Source: a virus. Taken from it: a DNA stretch of 45,551 nucleotides. The position numbers and the translations under genes are program-made. The notes below the pieces were generated by a model. The model ran no database searches. It was not told where the DNA came from and was given only the letters and a program-made list of their open reading frames with translations. Position 1 is the first letter of the stretch. Each line of letters opens with the position of its first letter. Below, piece by piece: positions 33,523 to 40,826 of the stretch. The stretch is from the IMG/VR virus record IMGVR_UViG_3300021181_000016, positions 1 to 45,551 of that record. One strand, written 5' to 3'.

Positions 33523-34226
33523 GCCGCCATCCTATCGACAAAGGCTTGGGCTTCGCGCCAGTCGTTTTGATTGCGCCCTTGCCGCCTGGCTGAATAACTC
33601 CACGCCATGCTGTCAGCCGATTCGAGGCAATCGCGGATCGCTTTGACGCTAAGACTTGTGGTCTTGAGGCCAAACCCGTGTAATCGAAGATCAGGACGCG
33701 CATCGAGGATAGCCTCTAGAACAGCCAGAACAGCCCCAGGATTGCCGTTGCGCTTACAGACGCTGCCGACGCCCACATAAGCGCCCTTGGCCAGTCTTGA
33801 GCCATAAGCGAGGACGTGAGCTCCGTAATCGGGGGGCGCGTAGCCTTGCAGAACCGGCATAATGGCGATCCCGCCAGTATCGAGGGCGACGAGCGCGTCG
33901 TAACGCTCGATCGTCAACCGCTGATGCTCAGCAATCGTCAAACCTGTCTTGGCCAGCATCGCCGGCTCGCACATGTAATCCTGAGCGACCGCGGTGATGA
34001 GATTAGGCGCAGCCCATTTGCGAATCATCTCAGCATAAACCTCGACCGGCTCGGGATAGCCGCCATGCTTAGCAATCGTGGTGAATGCGCCCGAATCCAT
34101 GATCCAGGGCTGGTCAGTAAACTTGCTCTTGCGCCCCTTGGGTCCGATTAGCGTTGAGACACTGACGAACACCGGGCCCAGGTGCTTGGCGTCGGAAGGA
34201 TGGTGGACGCCGACATAGAATTTCAC
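33519..34226 (-). CDS. dpdA: DpdA-type DNA transglycosylase (7-deazaguanine DNA modification)
   Basis: 235 residues from a GTG at 34226 overlapping the primase stop (GTGA). It shows the phage DpdA pattern: FYVGVHHPSDAKH at the start, MDSGAFTT with Asp44, AQDYMCEP with Asp83, PVLQGY, GVGSVCKRN and LHGFGLK, ending DSMAWSYSAR and NDW. DpdA is related to tRNA-guanine transglycosylase and swaps guanine in DNA for a 7-deazaguanine such as preQ0, which hides DNA from restriction enzymes. No folE, queD, queE or queC is present, so precursor would have to come from the host. The two Asp residues are the expected nucleophile and general acid. Confidence 0.8.
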   Translation of the reverse strand: MKFYVGVHHPSDAKHLGPVFVSVSTLIGPKGRKSKFTDQPWIMDSGAFTTIAKHGGYPEPVEVYAEMIRKWAAPNLITAVAQDYMCEPAMLAKTGLTIAEHQRLTIERYDALVALDTGGIAIMPVLQGYAPPDYGAHVLAYGSRLAKGAYVGVGSVCKRNGNPGAVLAVLEAILDARPDLRLHGFGLKTTSLSVKAIRDCLESADSMAWSYSARRQGRNQNDWREAQAFVDRMAA

Positions 34227-36766
34227 TTGCCGCGGCCTTTCCACGGTTCCATCGCATCGCCCTCGCGCCAGTCGTTGGGCATGTCGTCATTGGGCTCGAG
34301 CTCCCAATGCGAGCGCAGCGGAACGCCGAGAACCTGGCTGAATAAGCGTTGTAACGCGCCGATCTTGTACTTGAACAAATACTCGCCGTTGGCGAGACTT
34401 TCTAATAAGCCGGCATGAGTGTAGAGCGCCAAAACGGCATCGGCCAAAACAGGTTGCCGAAATCCCATATCCTTGCATGCTTTTCTGACACGCTGCGTGA
34501 TGTGAAACGAGCGGAAAGGCATAGCAATATCGAACCCGCTGTGAATCGTGCCGTTTTCGAGAATTTCTTTGGCGACGAGTTGAGTCGGCGTCAGTTGCTC
34601 CGCCGCAACGTCGGCGTCGCGCACCGCAGAATGAGTCAAGTCTTCCACTTGTGCGATATCGTCAGGCGCGCAGTCAATCAAAAGCTTGACGTAAGCCTGG
34701 CGCACGTCATCGCGCTTCAAAAAGGCGGCGTAATCCCGGTAGAACGGTTTCGCCTCTCGGTTCATACGGTCTTGGAATTCGCCAGGCAAAAGGCCTTCGC
34801 TCGTTGCGGTGATTGACGTCACCTGGAAAATTCCGCGATCTGCGCCCCTCGAAAGACCAGGATTGGGCTCATTCGATGTGAAGGCCAATCGAGCAAAGGT
34901 TATGTGCGTTGTTGGATTTTGGTTTTTAAATTCGCCAGAAATTTTGGTCGAACGGATCAGGTCTTTTATCGTTTCAATGACTTCCGACTTCGAGACAACT
35001 TCGTCGTGATTGACCCAAAGTCTATCCACGTAATTTGGAATGTAGAACTGGCTCTCAAACGCTTTCATGCTCCCTTTGCCGGCATAATTGCCAAACACAG
35101 CTTCCGCAAAATCCTGGCAGAGAAAAGTCTTCCCGGTGCTCTGATCGCCGGTGCAGACAAGCGCGACTTGTTGTTTTTTGCCGGGATGTTTCAGCGTCCA
35201 GCCAAAATGCGCCTTAATCCATTCCATACGCCCTTTGTGGTTCTTGGTGACAAGGCTTAGCATGTGATCAAGCTTGTCGATGCACTCAGCCTTGAGCGCC
35301 TCATCGATTGTCTTCGCCGGCAGAATGTAAAGGCCAGCCCATTTATTGAAGATCAGGCGCGAATGCGGCGGCGCGTAATCATTGTCAGGAACGATTACGC
35401 CTTGGCGAGTCACACGAACAATGGAGCCAGGCGGATAATCGGGATGAATCTCAACGTCGGTGACATCCTGACGGAGCTTCGACTTGATGAAGATTGGAAA
35501 CGCTTCGACTGGCTTTTTCTTGGTTTGAATCAAGTCGGGCGCATGGCGAAGCGTCAAGCTCTCGCGAGTGAAGATGAATTGCGCCTGGCCTTCGCGAAAG
35601 GCTTGGCGGTCTATAAATGCGCCCTCGCCCAGATGGAACAGATACCGCTCCGCGAAGTCTTCAAGCAGGGTTGAATCTGCGCCGACGTTGAGAACCGTGC
35701 GCAGCGCCTTGCGCGCTTCGTCGCCAAAGAAATTGCCGATTCCGGTCCAGCCCATGACGTCGAGGCGCGCAGGATCGGCGTCGAGGCGCTTGCGAGCGAA
35801 TTGGAACATCTCCAGGCATTCCTCGCGATCCGCCGGCTTGCCGCGCTGCTGACAAATGTGTTCGAGCAAAAGCTCAGCGTGCGAGGGATCCGCGATGATC
35901 GCGCGCGAGGCGCGCGAGAACACGACATTGGCGTTGATCGCCTGGCCGTCCCGGACGATGCGCGCCATGAGCTCGGAGAACGCGCGCCGCTTCGAATAGT
36001 CCTCCCAGGCTTTCTGGCTGACGATGTTGAGAATCGACGCGAACGCTGCAGCGCGGACAATCTGAAAGAACTCGACCGGCGCAGCCCCTGTTCGCCAGCG
36101 TGCAGCGGGCCCCTGGCCGCTCTCCGCGCGCCAGGTGATCAGATCATAGTCGACGCCGTTCTCGTGCCACAGGAGGCTTCCTGGCGCGATCGTCGTGACC
36201 ACATGCGCGTTCGAGCCTTTCTTGATCGCCGGCGCGTAATTGATGGCGATGCCGCGGCGCGTGTCCTCGAGCGTGAACGCCTTGGGCTTGAAGCCGGAAT
36301 ATTCCTCGTCCAGGCGTTTCGCTTCGTCGTCGCGGAGCTTGAACAGGATCGACGTCGCAATCGGCTTCGAAGCGCGGCCAAACGCATAGCGCGACGTGAT
36401 CCCAAGCCTGGCGCATGCGGCGAAGAAACACTCGTTGATCGATTGATCCGGACCAAAGAAGCGAACTTCGACGACGCCGTTCTGCAGATAGGCGAGCGCG
36501 TTGAGCTTCTGCTTGCGGTCGTTGTCAATCCAAACGCGAAGATCGTCGTCGGTCTGATGAAGCTTCTCGTCCTCGTCGGGCGGCAGCGGCTTATCCGCGC
36601 GCGGCAAGCAATAATGAACCGGAGCCATGAGTTGACGCGCCGCGAGCACGGTGAGCTCGCGCTGATCCATGACGGTTTTCTTCTGATCAGCCGGTAAATC
36701 CAACGTCCAATCGACGTCGGGCACGAGTTGCACGACAGAACCATCGGGCTTAGGCTGTTTAGGCAT
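34223..36766 (-). CDS. primase-helicase, DUF5906/SF3 type
   Basis: 847 residues from the ATG at 36766 (GAGG upstream; ATG at 36784 also possible). The C-terminal half has a superfamily-3 helicase: TGDQSTGKTFL as Walker A near 540, RLWVNHDEV as Walker B near 587, then IRSTKISGEFKNQNP and ARLAFTSNEPNPGL with the sensor Asn. The segment before it (WIKAHFGWTLKHPGKKQ) is typical of DUF5906. The N-terminal 300 residues, with acidic patches, may be a primase domain, though no clean active site is seen. It is probably the main replication initiator; no phage DNA polymerase accompanies it. Confidence 0.8.
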   Translation of the reverse strand: MPKQPKPDGSVVQLVPDVDWTLDLPADQKKTVMDQRELTVLAARQLMAPVHYCLPRADKPLPPDEDEKLHQTDDDLRVWIDNDRKQKLNALAYLQNGVVEVRFFGPDQSINECFFAACARLGITSRYAFGRASKPIATSILFKLRDDEAKRLDEEYSGFKPKAFTLEDTRRGIAINYAPAIKKGSNAHVVTTIAPGSLLWHENGVDYDLITWRAESGQGPAARWRTGAAPVEFFQIVRAAAFASILNIVSQKAWEDYSKRRAFSELMARIVRDGQAINANVVFSRASRAIIADPSHAELLLEHICQQRGKPADREECLEMFQFARKRLDADPARLDVMGWTGIGNFFGDEARKALRTVLNVGADSTLLEDFAERYLFHLGEGAFIDRQAFREGQAQFIFTRESLTLRHAPDLIQTKKKPVEAFPIFIKSKLRQDVTDVEIHPDYPPGSIVRVTRQGVIVPDNDYAPPHSRLIFNKWAGLYILPAKTIDEALKAECIDKLDHMLSLVTKNHKGRMEWIKAHFGWTLKHPGKKQQVALVCTGDQSTGKTFLCQDFAEAVFGNYAGKGSMKAFESQFYIPNYVDRLWVNHDEVVSKSEVIETIKDLIRSTKISGEFKNQNPTTHITFARLAFTSNEPNPGLSRGADRGIFQVTSITATSEGLLPGEFQDRMNREAKPFYRDYAAFLKRDDVRQAYVKLLIDCAPDDIAQVEDLTHSAVRDADVAAEQLTPTQLVAKEILENGTIHSGFDIAMPFRSFHITQRVRKACKDMGFRQPVLADAVLALYTHAGLLESLANGEYLFKYKIGALQRLFSQVLGVPLRSHWELEPNDDMPNDWREGDAMEPWKGRGK

Positions 36767-36823
36767 GGCCCAGCCTCGGTCCATTGTCGTCTTGGTTGGG
36801 AATTGGGCGAGGGTTGTCGATCG

Positions 36824-36857
36824 GGGCGCATCCTGTTTTGAGCGGCAGGATGCGCCC
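36824..36857. other. 12-bp perfect hairpin upstream of primase gene
   Basis: GGGCGCATCCTG (36824-36835) pairs perfectly with 36846-36857 around a 10-base loop. No T-run follows on either strand, so it is not a standard terminator. It lies in a gap of about 135 bases before the primase start. It could be an attenuator, RNA-stability element or replication signal. Confidence 0.6.
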
Positions 36858-36903
36858 TAGCGTCAGACTCGATCAAGCTTGCGAAAAGTTTTCCACTGAC
36901 CCG

Positions 36904-37125
36904 CTAGCGCTTGTGCGTCGCCTCGCGCGGTCCTACGAGCGGCGCGTACAGTTGCATGTTGGCTAATGCGATGATGCACTCTGATTCGGTCTTGCTCGGA
37001 TAATCGAACATCAACAATCCGAGCACTGATTCGTAGGCGTGATGATCCCAGTCGAGCGTGCGCGGCGCGAGCTTCTTGCACTGCGCATGATAGTACGCGT
37101 AATAGTCGGAGCGGCCGCGCTTCAT
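36904..37125 (-). CDS. hypothetical small protein
   Basis: Not recognised. 73 residues from the ATG at 37125, overlapping the upstream stop. Tyr-rich start (GRSDYYAYYHAQCKKL), then helical (YESVLGLLMFDYPSKTESE, IIALANMQLYAPL). Last gene before the hairpin at 36824-36857. Confidence 0.65.
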   Translation of the reverse strand: MKRGRSDYYAYYHAQCKKLAPRTLDWDHHAYESVLGLLMFDYPSKTESECIIALANMQLYAPLVGPREATHKR

Positions 37126-37313
37126 ACCCAGCCGCCGCGCCCAATCGGCGGCAATAAGCGCGCCAAGCAAATCGGGCAGAGGCGCTTGTCTTGATCGCCC
37201 TCAACCGTAGCCACGCGTACGACGCGATAATCGTCGCTGGAACACGGTTGGCAATCGGGGCGCGTGAAGCCCTCGCATTTAAGCGGCGTCGGCGGGTCTT
37301 GGTCGTTTGACAT
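37122..37313 (-). CDS. 63-residue Cys-rich zinc-binding-like protein
   Basis: ATG at 37313 (GTG one codon earlier also possible). Cysteines in KCEGFTRPDCQPCSSD and LCPICLARL give a treble-clef or ribbon-like zinc site. It overlaps the upstream gene by 35 bases and the downstream gene by four. Confidence 0.65.
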   Translation of the reverse strand: MSNDQDPPTPLKCEGFTRPDCQPCSSDDYRVVRVATVEGDQDKRLCPICLARLLPPIGRGGWV

Positions 37314-37500
37314 CACCCATCTTCAATTCAAGCTCAGCCAGGGTATCCGAGACGAGCGCCCACTTTTTCGCTAAGTGCGCGTCAAGCGGCGCGACCGCTT
37401 CCATCCGCGCCATCGTCTGTTGCTTGAGGTAGGCGATCAGAGCTTCCGGCTCGTCGAGCACGAGGGCTACGGCGAGCGTTCCTGCGATATCCGCGGTCAT
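37279..37500 (-). CDS. hypothetical helical protein
   Basis: Not recognised. 73 residues; ATG at 37500 with AAGGGA about ten bases upstream. Helical: IAGTLAVALVLDEPEALIAY, MARMEAVAPLDAHLAKKW, VSDTLAELELKMGDVK. The reading frame of the gene upstream continues 119 bases into it, see the entry at 37382. Confidence 0.6.
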   Translation of the reverse strand: MTADIAGTLAVALVLDEPEALIAYLKQQTMARMEAVAPLDAHLAKKWALVSDTLAELELKMGDVKRPRPADAA

Positions 37501-37819
37501 TGAGTTCTTTCCCTTCAAACAATTTGCGCATGCCTTCGTTGATCGATTCGGTCTGCGCTTCCGTCACGATCTCCGCCCAAACGCGCGCTTCGCCATATTG
37601 CTCAAACGCCTGCTTGGCGTTTTCGTGCGCGGCTGTGTGCTCGTAGTTGGTGATATAGCGAATGGCGTTTGGCGTTACAGCGAAGGTGCGCGCGATGACT
37701 TTGATCGGCACGCCCTTCAACGCAAACGCGTAGACGGCGACGCGTTCGCCGGTCGAGAGCTTGCGGTCGCGCGACGTCGATTTGATGCCGGCGAGCGTAT
37801 CCGTGTCCAGGTAGGTCAT
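37382..37819 (-). CDS. helix-turn-helix protein with over-run C-terminus
   Basis: 145 residues as read. Residues about 20-65 have a homeodomain-like helix-turn-helix: RKLSTGERVAVYAFALKG, VPIKVIARTFAVTPNAIR, as in small phage regulators or terminase-like DNA binders. From about 107 the sequence becomes Arg-rich nonsense (RGYRRNARRSPRARRAGS) that is the out-of-frame reading of the next gene. A one-base indel near 37500 would end it at the usual ATGA overlap. So the true product is probably about 106 residues. Confidence 0.6.
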   Translation of the reverse strand: MTYLDTDTLAGIKSTSRDRKLSTGERVAVYAFALKGVPIKVIARTFAVTPNAIRYITNYEHTAAHENAKQAFEQYGEARVWAEIVTEAQTESINEGMRKLFEGKELNDRGYRRNARRSPRARRAGSSDRLPQATDDGADGSGRAA

Positions 37820-37986
37820 GCTTCCTCACAATCGTTCCACGCGTCGCAATAAGGGCATTGCCACTCGCTGGCCTCGTCCTGTACGCGTTCGCGCCCACAA
37901 TTCCAACATTCGCGGCGCATGCTCTCCTCCACCATTTGGTCGTGAAGAGCGTCTAGCTGCGCTTGTTCTTGTTCAGAGATGGGCAT
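37816..37986 (-). CDS. 56-residue double-CxxC zinc-ribbon protein
   Basis: ATG at 37986, TGA overlapping the next start (ATGA). A helical start (EQEQAQLDALHDQMVEESM) leads to CWNC and CPYC knuckles (27-30 and 44-47), a rubredoxin-like zinc ribbon. Such ribbons in phages can act as transcription-modulating or adaptor proteins; no evidence for either here. Confidence 0.75.
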   Translation of the reverse strand: MPISEQEQAQLDALHDQMVEESMRRECWNCGRERVQDEASEWQCPYCDAWNDCEEA

Positions 37987-37988
37987 GA

Positions 37989-38462
37989 TCAATCCTCCTG
38001 CAAGAGGTTGTGCAAGTGGCCGCCCACTGCGGTGATGTCGTCGGCCTTGTCGTTTGCGACCAGGTTGGTGACCACGCCATCGGGTCCGCGCATGATTTCG
38101 AGCGAGATCATTTTGCCGCCTTGCTTGTCGAAGGCGTTGAGGATCACGACCTCTTTGCGGTCCTGGCGATCGCTCGGCCTGAGCCCGATCGGATGATCGA
38201 CGTCCTCGTAGGCTTGCCAGGCCTCCGACCAAAACAGGTAGCTTACGACGTGCTTGCGATACGCTTTGAGCATCATGCGCATCGCTCCGATTGTGGCGTA
38301 TTTTTCGTCATCGCCATGCCACGGCGTGGCGATCATGGCGGGCGGCCGATCCTTGAACTGGACGACAAACGCCGGCGTGAGCTCCGCGCCAGGCTTGCCA
38401 ATGAGCACATGCTTCGCCTGGTTGACGCCAGAGTCGAGCAACTGGTCGATGGTCATGGTCAT
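37989..38462 (-). CDS. hypothetical protein
   Basis: Not recognised. 157 residues, ATG at 38462 (second ATG two codons on). Alpha/beta: HVLIGKPGAELTPAFVVQFK, RPPAMIATPWHGDDEKYATI, MLKAYRKHVVSYLFWSEAW, then KEVVILNAFDKQGGKMISL and GHLHNLLQED. The strand order and His/Asp residues suggest a compact enzyme-like fold, without a known family. Confidence 0.7.
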   Translation of the reverse strand: MTMTIDQLLDSGVNQAKHVLIGKPGAELTPAFVVQFKDRPPAMIATPWHGDDEKYATIGAMRMMLKAYRKHVVSYLFWSEAWQAYEDVDHPIGLRPSDRQDRKEVVILNAFDKQGGKMISLEIMRGPDGVVTNLVANDKADDITAVGGHLHNLLQED

Positions 38463-38749
38463 ATCAGGCTCTCCGCTTCCGCTTTCATCCGAGCTTCACG
38501 ATTGAGCGCCGCGCACAAGCGCTTAGCATTCTCCAAGGCTTTGCTATAGGCGGTGCCACGCCCGCGCTCACGACCGGCGTGCAGCTTATCCTCGAGCGCG
38601 ACCAGGCGGACGACGCCCTTGGCGCGCTCGGAGATCATTTTCGGCTCAACGCCGATTTCGACCTCAAGGATTGCGACTTTGCGATAGACGCCCTTGCATG
38701 ACGAGGGCATTTTCGCAGAGGCGGTCATGACGATGAATTCGGTTTTCAC
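38459..38749 (-). CDS. hypothetical basic protein
   Basis: Not recognised. 96 residues from a GTG overlapping the upstream stop (GTGA). Beta-like start (YRKVAILEVEIGVEPKM), then Arg/Lys/Ala-rich helices (KALENAKRLCAALNREARMK). Possibly nucleic-acid binding by charge. Confidence 0.65.
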   Translation of the reverse strand: MKTEFIVMTASAKMPSSCKGVYRKVAILEVEIGVEPKMISERAKGVVRLVALEDKLHAGRERGRGTAYSKALENAKRLCAALNREARMKAEAESLI

Positions 38750-38979
38750 CGCGGTGTCTTTCCGTTGAGCGCGCGCTCAAGCTTGGCCTTAAAGGCGTTG
38801 CTGACGTTGCCGGCGACGATGATGCGCGGCTGCAGCCTGGTTTGCTCGCCATGCTTGAGGACATGGTCGAGGTAGGCTTGCGCGCCAGTGCGCGAGGTGA
38901 AGTCGCGATGATGCACGCCGTCTTTGAAGACCCACCAGATGGGCGAATCGGGTTCCGGCTTGATTTCGTAATTGGGCAT
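38746..38979 (-). CDS. hypothetical small protein
   Basis: Not recognised. 77 residues from the ATG at 38979 with AAAGGAC upstream. NYEIKPEPDSPIWWVFKDG, then RTGAQAYLDHVLKHG and a basic C-terminus with RIIVAGNVSNAFKAKLERA. First gene after a spacer of about 50 bases carrying the second 16-bp repeat. Confidence 0.65.
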   Translation of the reverse strand: MPNYEIKPEPDSPIWWVFKDGVHHRDFTSRTGAQAYLDHVLKHGEQTRLQPRIIVAGNVSNAFKAKLERALNGKTPR

Positions 38980-39028
38980 GAGCGTCCTTTCGAGGGTTGG
39001 GCATGAACGCATGAGGGTTCTGCGCTCA

Positions 39029-39044
39029 TGCTCTTATTTAGCGC
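39029..39044 (-). repeat. 16-bp intergenic repeat, copy 2
   Basis: Identical to 22684-22699. On the minus strand it covers the last codons and stop of the 39034-39279 gene and runs into the spacer, where a 7-bp inverted repeat (39009-39015 with 39025-39031) and CGAAAGGAC before the ATG at 38979 follow. Confidence 0.7.
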
Positions 39045-39279
39045 TTTCCTTGTGCTTAGCAAGCGCGGCGTGCTTCAAATTATGGGCGAGATCAATGATC
39101 TCGTGCGCGCTATCCATCACCTGGTTGACCAAATACTCGAGCTTCTCCGGATAGTCGGGATCCGGATGGGCGTTGAGAGCTTTGGCCTCACGCCCCATGC
39201 GGGCGAGCGCCTTGGTTAATTTGAGATAGGCGAACTCGAATTCGAATTCGGAACCGAGTTCTGCAGGTGTGAGACTCAT
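39034..39279 (-). CDS. hypothetical helical protein
   Basis: Not recognised. 81 residues, ATG at 39279 in an ATGA overlap. Glu/Phe-rich start (SEFEFEFAYLKLTKALAR), then DYPEKLEYLVNQVMDSAHEI and a Lys/His/Ala tail. Probably all-helical. Confidence 0.65.
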   Translation of the reverse strand: MSLTPAELGSEFEFEFAYLKLTKALARMGREAKALNAHPDPDYPEKLEYLVNQVMDSAHEIIDLAHNLKHAALAKHKESAK

Positions 39280-39515
39280 TGGTCATGGTCCTGGTGAAAC
39301 TTCCAATCGCCATAATCGGCCGCCGGATCGTCGTCGTTTTCGTTGTCCCGATCGTCGATCGCGCGGATGGCTTGAACGACGCGCGACCAAAAGCCATCGG
39401 TGGTGCGGTTGGCGCAGTGGATGGCCCAGGCGAGGGCGTTGAAGAGGCCGCGGTCTTCGACCAGGGTTTCGGCGTGTTCTTGCGCCTCACGCTGCAGGCG
39501 GTCAGGGTTGCTCAT
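39276..39515 (-). CDS. hypothetical acidic protein
   Basis: Not recognised. 79 residues with AAAGGAC upstream of the ATG at 39515. Helical (LQREAQEHAETLVEDRG, SRVVQAIRAIDD), with an Asp/Asn-rich end (NENDDDPAADYGD). An acidic tail could mimic DNA or mediate protein contact; inference. Confidence 0.65.
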   Translation of the reverse strand: MSNPDRLQREAQEHAETLVEDRGLFNALAWAIHCANRTTDGFWSRVVQAIRAIDDRDNENDDDPAADYGDWKFHQDHDQ

Positions 39516-39528
39516 GGGCGTTGTCCTT

Positions 39529-39738
39529 TTAGCTATCTGAGGGTTCGAAGCGGCCGAAACTGGCGCGCACGAGGCGCGACTCGACCATGGACGTGAGGAT
39601 GTCGAGTTGCGTGCAATCGAGTTCGCTGCCGCTGGCCAGGTCGCATTCGTCGCGAATGGCTTGCGGGTTCAGATTGGCGACGCGCAGCAAACGTTTGCTG
39701 ATACGGTCCGCCAGTTTGCTGAGATAAGCGCGTTGCAT
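39529..39738 (-). CDS. hypothetical small protein, first gene after operator-linked promoter
   Basis: Not recognised. 69 residues, ATG at 39738 with AGGAG nine bases upstream. RAYLSKLADRISKRLLRVA, then NPQAIRDECDLASGSELD and ILTSMVESRLVRA. The leader (39739-39853) contains a 7-bp inverted repeat (GAGGCTC/GAGCCTC) and the promoter at 39854-39883. Confidence 0.65.
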   Translation of the reverse strand: MQRAYLSKLADRISKRLLRVANLNPQAIRDECDLASGSELDCTQLDILTSMVESRLVRASFGRFEPSDS

Positions 39739-39853
39739 TTGCGTATTCTCCTATGAGGCTCGCCCGTCCTGAGCCTCAATTTGCCTGGCGTTGCGGCCCT
39801 CTTTCCAACTATCATTTGGACGATTTGGCAACCAGGTCGTTCTTTCGATGAAT

Positions 39854-39883
39854 ACTATATGGGGGCTATCATGCGCTTATCAA
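39854..39883 (-). promoter_or_regulatory. minus-strand promoter overlapping operator-like palindrome
   Basis: TTGATA (39878-39883, minus) and TATAGT (39854-39859) are 18 bases apart. The -35 lies inside TGCGCTT-ATC-AAGTGCG (39872-39888), an almost perfect inverted repeat. The 18 bases at 39867-39884 are identical to 41890-41907, where another promoter has the same arrangement. A repressor bound here would block transcription of the genes from 39738 down. The site overlaps the stop codon of the gene at 39880-40533. Confidence 0.6.
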
Positions 39884-40533
39884 GTGCGCAAAGTGCGATG
39901 ATATTGATAATAATTGCTGTCATCGACGGCTTGGTCGTATTCCCGCGTGCTCATTTGCGCGTCGGTTGGAACGAAGCGAAGGCGGCAAAAATTGAAAGCT
40001 TCCTGGCTGGAGGCGAAACGGCGTTCGTCGTAAGCGGGATGGCCGCGCAGGGGTCCGGTTTCGCTCTCGCGCCAAGCCCAGCCAGGTTTCTCGCCCCGAT
40101 CGAATTCGATGGTGAAAGTTTGGCTCGGGCCGCCCAAGGGGTCTTTGAGCGTGTGAGCTCCGGCGAAACGGGAGGCGCGCGGATTGGCGCGGCCGACGTC
40201 GAGGGCGGCGAATTTTGAACGTTTGACCTGGTCGGCGGCGACGCGCAGGCGATCGCGAATCGCGGCGTTCACGTATTTGTGGATAAAGGCCTCGCGACCG
40301 AGCGAACGGTATTCGGCGGCCACTTTGGGGTAGCGCATTTGACCGGCGTGCCAGGTTCCGGCGGCGCGGAGGCTCGCCATCGTGGCGGGCCGCAACCCTG
40401 ACGCGCGGGATACAACTGAAGGTTTAACGCCCTCGCAGAGGGCGGCGTAAAAGGCGCACATTTCGTCGAAGGGGAGGCGCATTGCATGTCGATCTATTTG
40501 GTTTTCCACAATGTCGGCGAATGGGTTTTCCAT
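39880..40533 (-). CDS. putative HTH DNA-binding protein next to large inverted repeat
   Basis: 217 residues, ATG at 40533. Residues about 20-75 look like a helix-turn-helix region: LPFDEMCAFYAALCEGVKPS, VVSRASGLRPATMASLRAAG, similar to initiator or terminase-small-like DNA binders. The rest has basic helices (NAAIRDRLRVAADQVKRSK) and a C-terminal part with many aromatic residues. The start is 33 bases from the 47-bp inverted repeat, so it may bind that element. Function otherwise unknown. Confidence 0.6.
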   Translation of the reverse strand: MENPFADIVENQIDRHAMRLPFDEMCAFYAALCEGVKPSVVSRASGLRPATMASLRAAGTWHAGQMRYPKVAAEYRSLGREAFIHKYVNAAIRDRLRVAADQVKRSKFAALDVGRANPRASRFAGAHTLKDPLGGPSQTFTIEFDRGEKPGWAWRESETGPLRGHPAYDERRFASSQEAFNFCRLRFVPTDAQMSTREYDQAVDDSNYYQYHRTLRT

Positions 40534-40565
40534 TTTCAGTCCTCAGAACATATTAGAACGCTTGG

Positions 40566-40716
40566 GACTTTAGTTCGCTAATACGGTTTAGGTCTATAAC
40601 TATTGCGCGAGAGAAAAGAAAAAATCCGCTAGCATGGAAATCCATGTCAGTGAAAACGAGATCATGTTGTCTCGCGCAATAGTTTTAGGGGTAAATCGTA
40701 TTAGCGACTTAAAGTC
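40566..40716. repeat. 47-bp imperfect inverted repeat with 57-bp spacer
   Basis: Left arm 40566-40612, right arm 40670-40716, about 39 of 47 positions complementary. Perfect blocks include GCTAATACG and ACTATTGCGCGAGA. The spacer has an A-rich run (40612-40625) and a small palindrome CATGGAAATCCATG. It occupies the only gene-free stretch near 40.6 kb (40534-40826). Possible roles are a replication origin, a twin regulator-binding site or the footprint of two facing promoters. Confidence 0.75.
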
Positions 40717-40718
40717 TG

Positions 40719-40737
40719 AGGGCTTCTATAGAACCCT
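40719..40737. other. hairpin around TTCTATAGAA
   Basis: A 10-bp self-complementary TTCTATAGAA (40724-40733) is flanked by AGGG and CCCT with one bulged C, directly beside the large inverted repeat. Regulator binding or RNA structure is possible. Confidence 0.5.
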
Positions 40738-40765
40738 ATCAGACTAAGCGGAGAACCTCTCAAAC

Positions 40766-40789
40766 GCCGGCGCGAAGTCTCGCGCCGGC
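40766..40789 (-). terminator. strong GC hairpin after the glycosylase operon
   Basis: GCCGGCGCGA pairs perfectly with TCGCGCCGGC across a 4-base loop. It lies about 40 bases beyond the last stop (40827) of the minus-strand operon starting at 41845. Only a short GTTTGAG follows on the minus strand, so factor-dependent or structural termination is more likely than a classic intrinsic one. Confidence 0.55.
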
Positions 40790-40826
40790 TCGCCAGTTCT
40801 GTCAATCTCCCGAATGCCCGTTTCCC

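Noticed and set aside
40576-40606. TAATACG in both inverted-repeat arms resembles the start of the T7 RNA polymerase promoter.
   Set aside because: The rest of the promoter does not match and no phage RNA polymerase gene is seen; coincidence is more likely.
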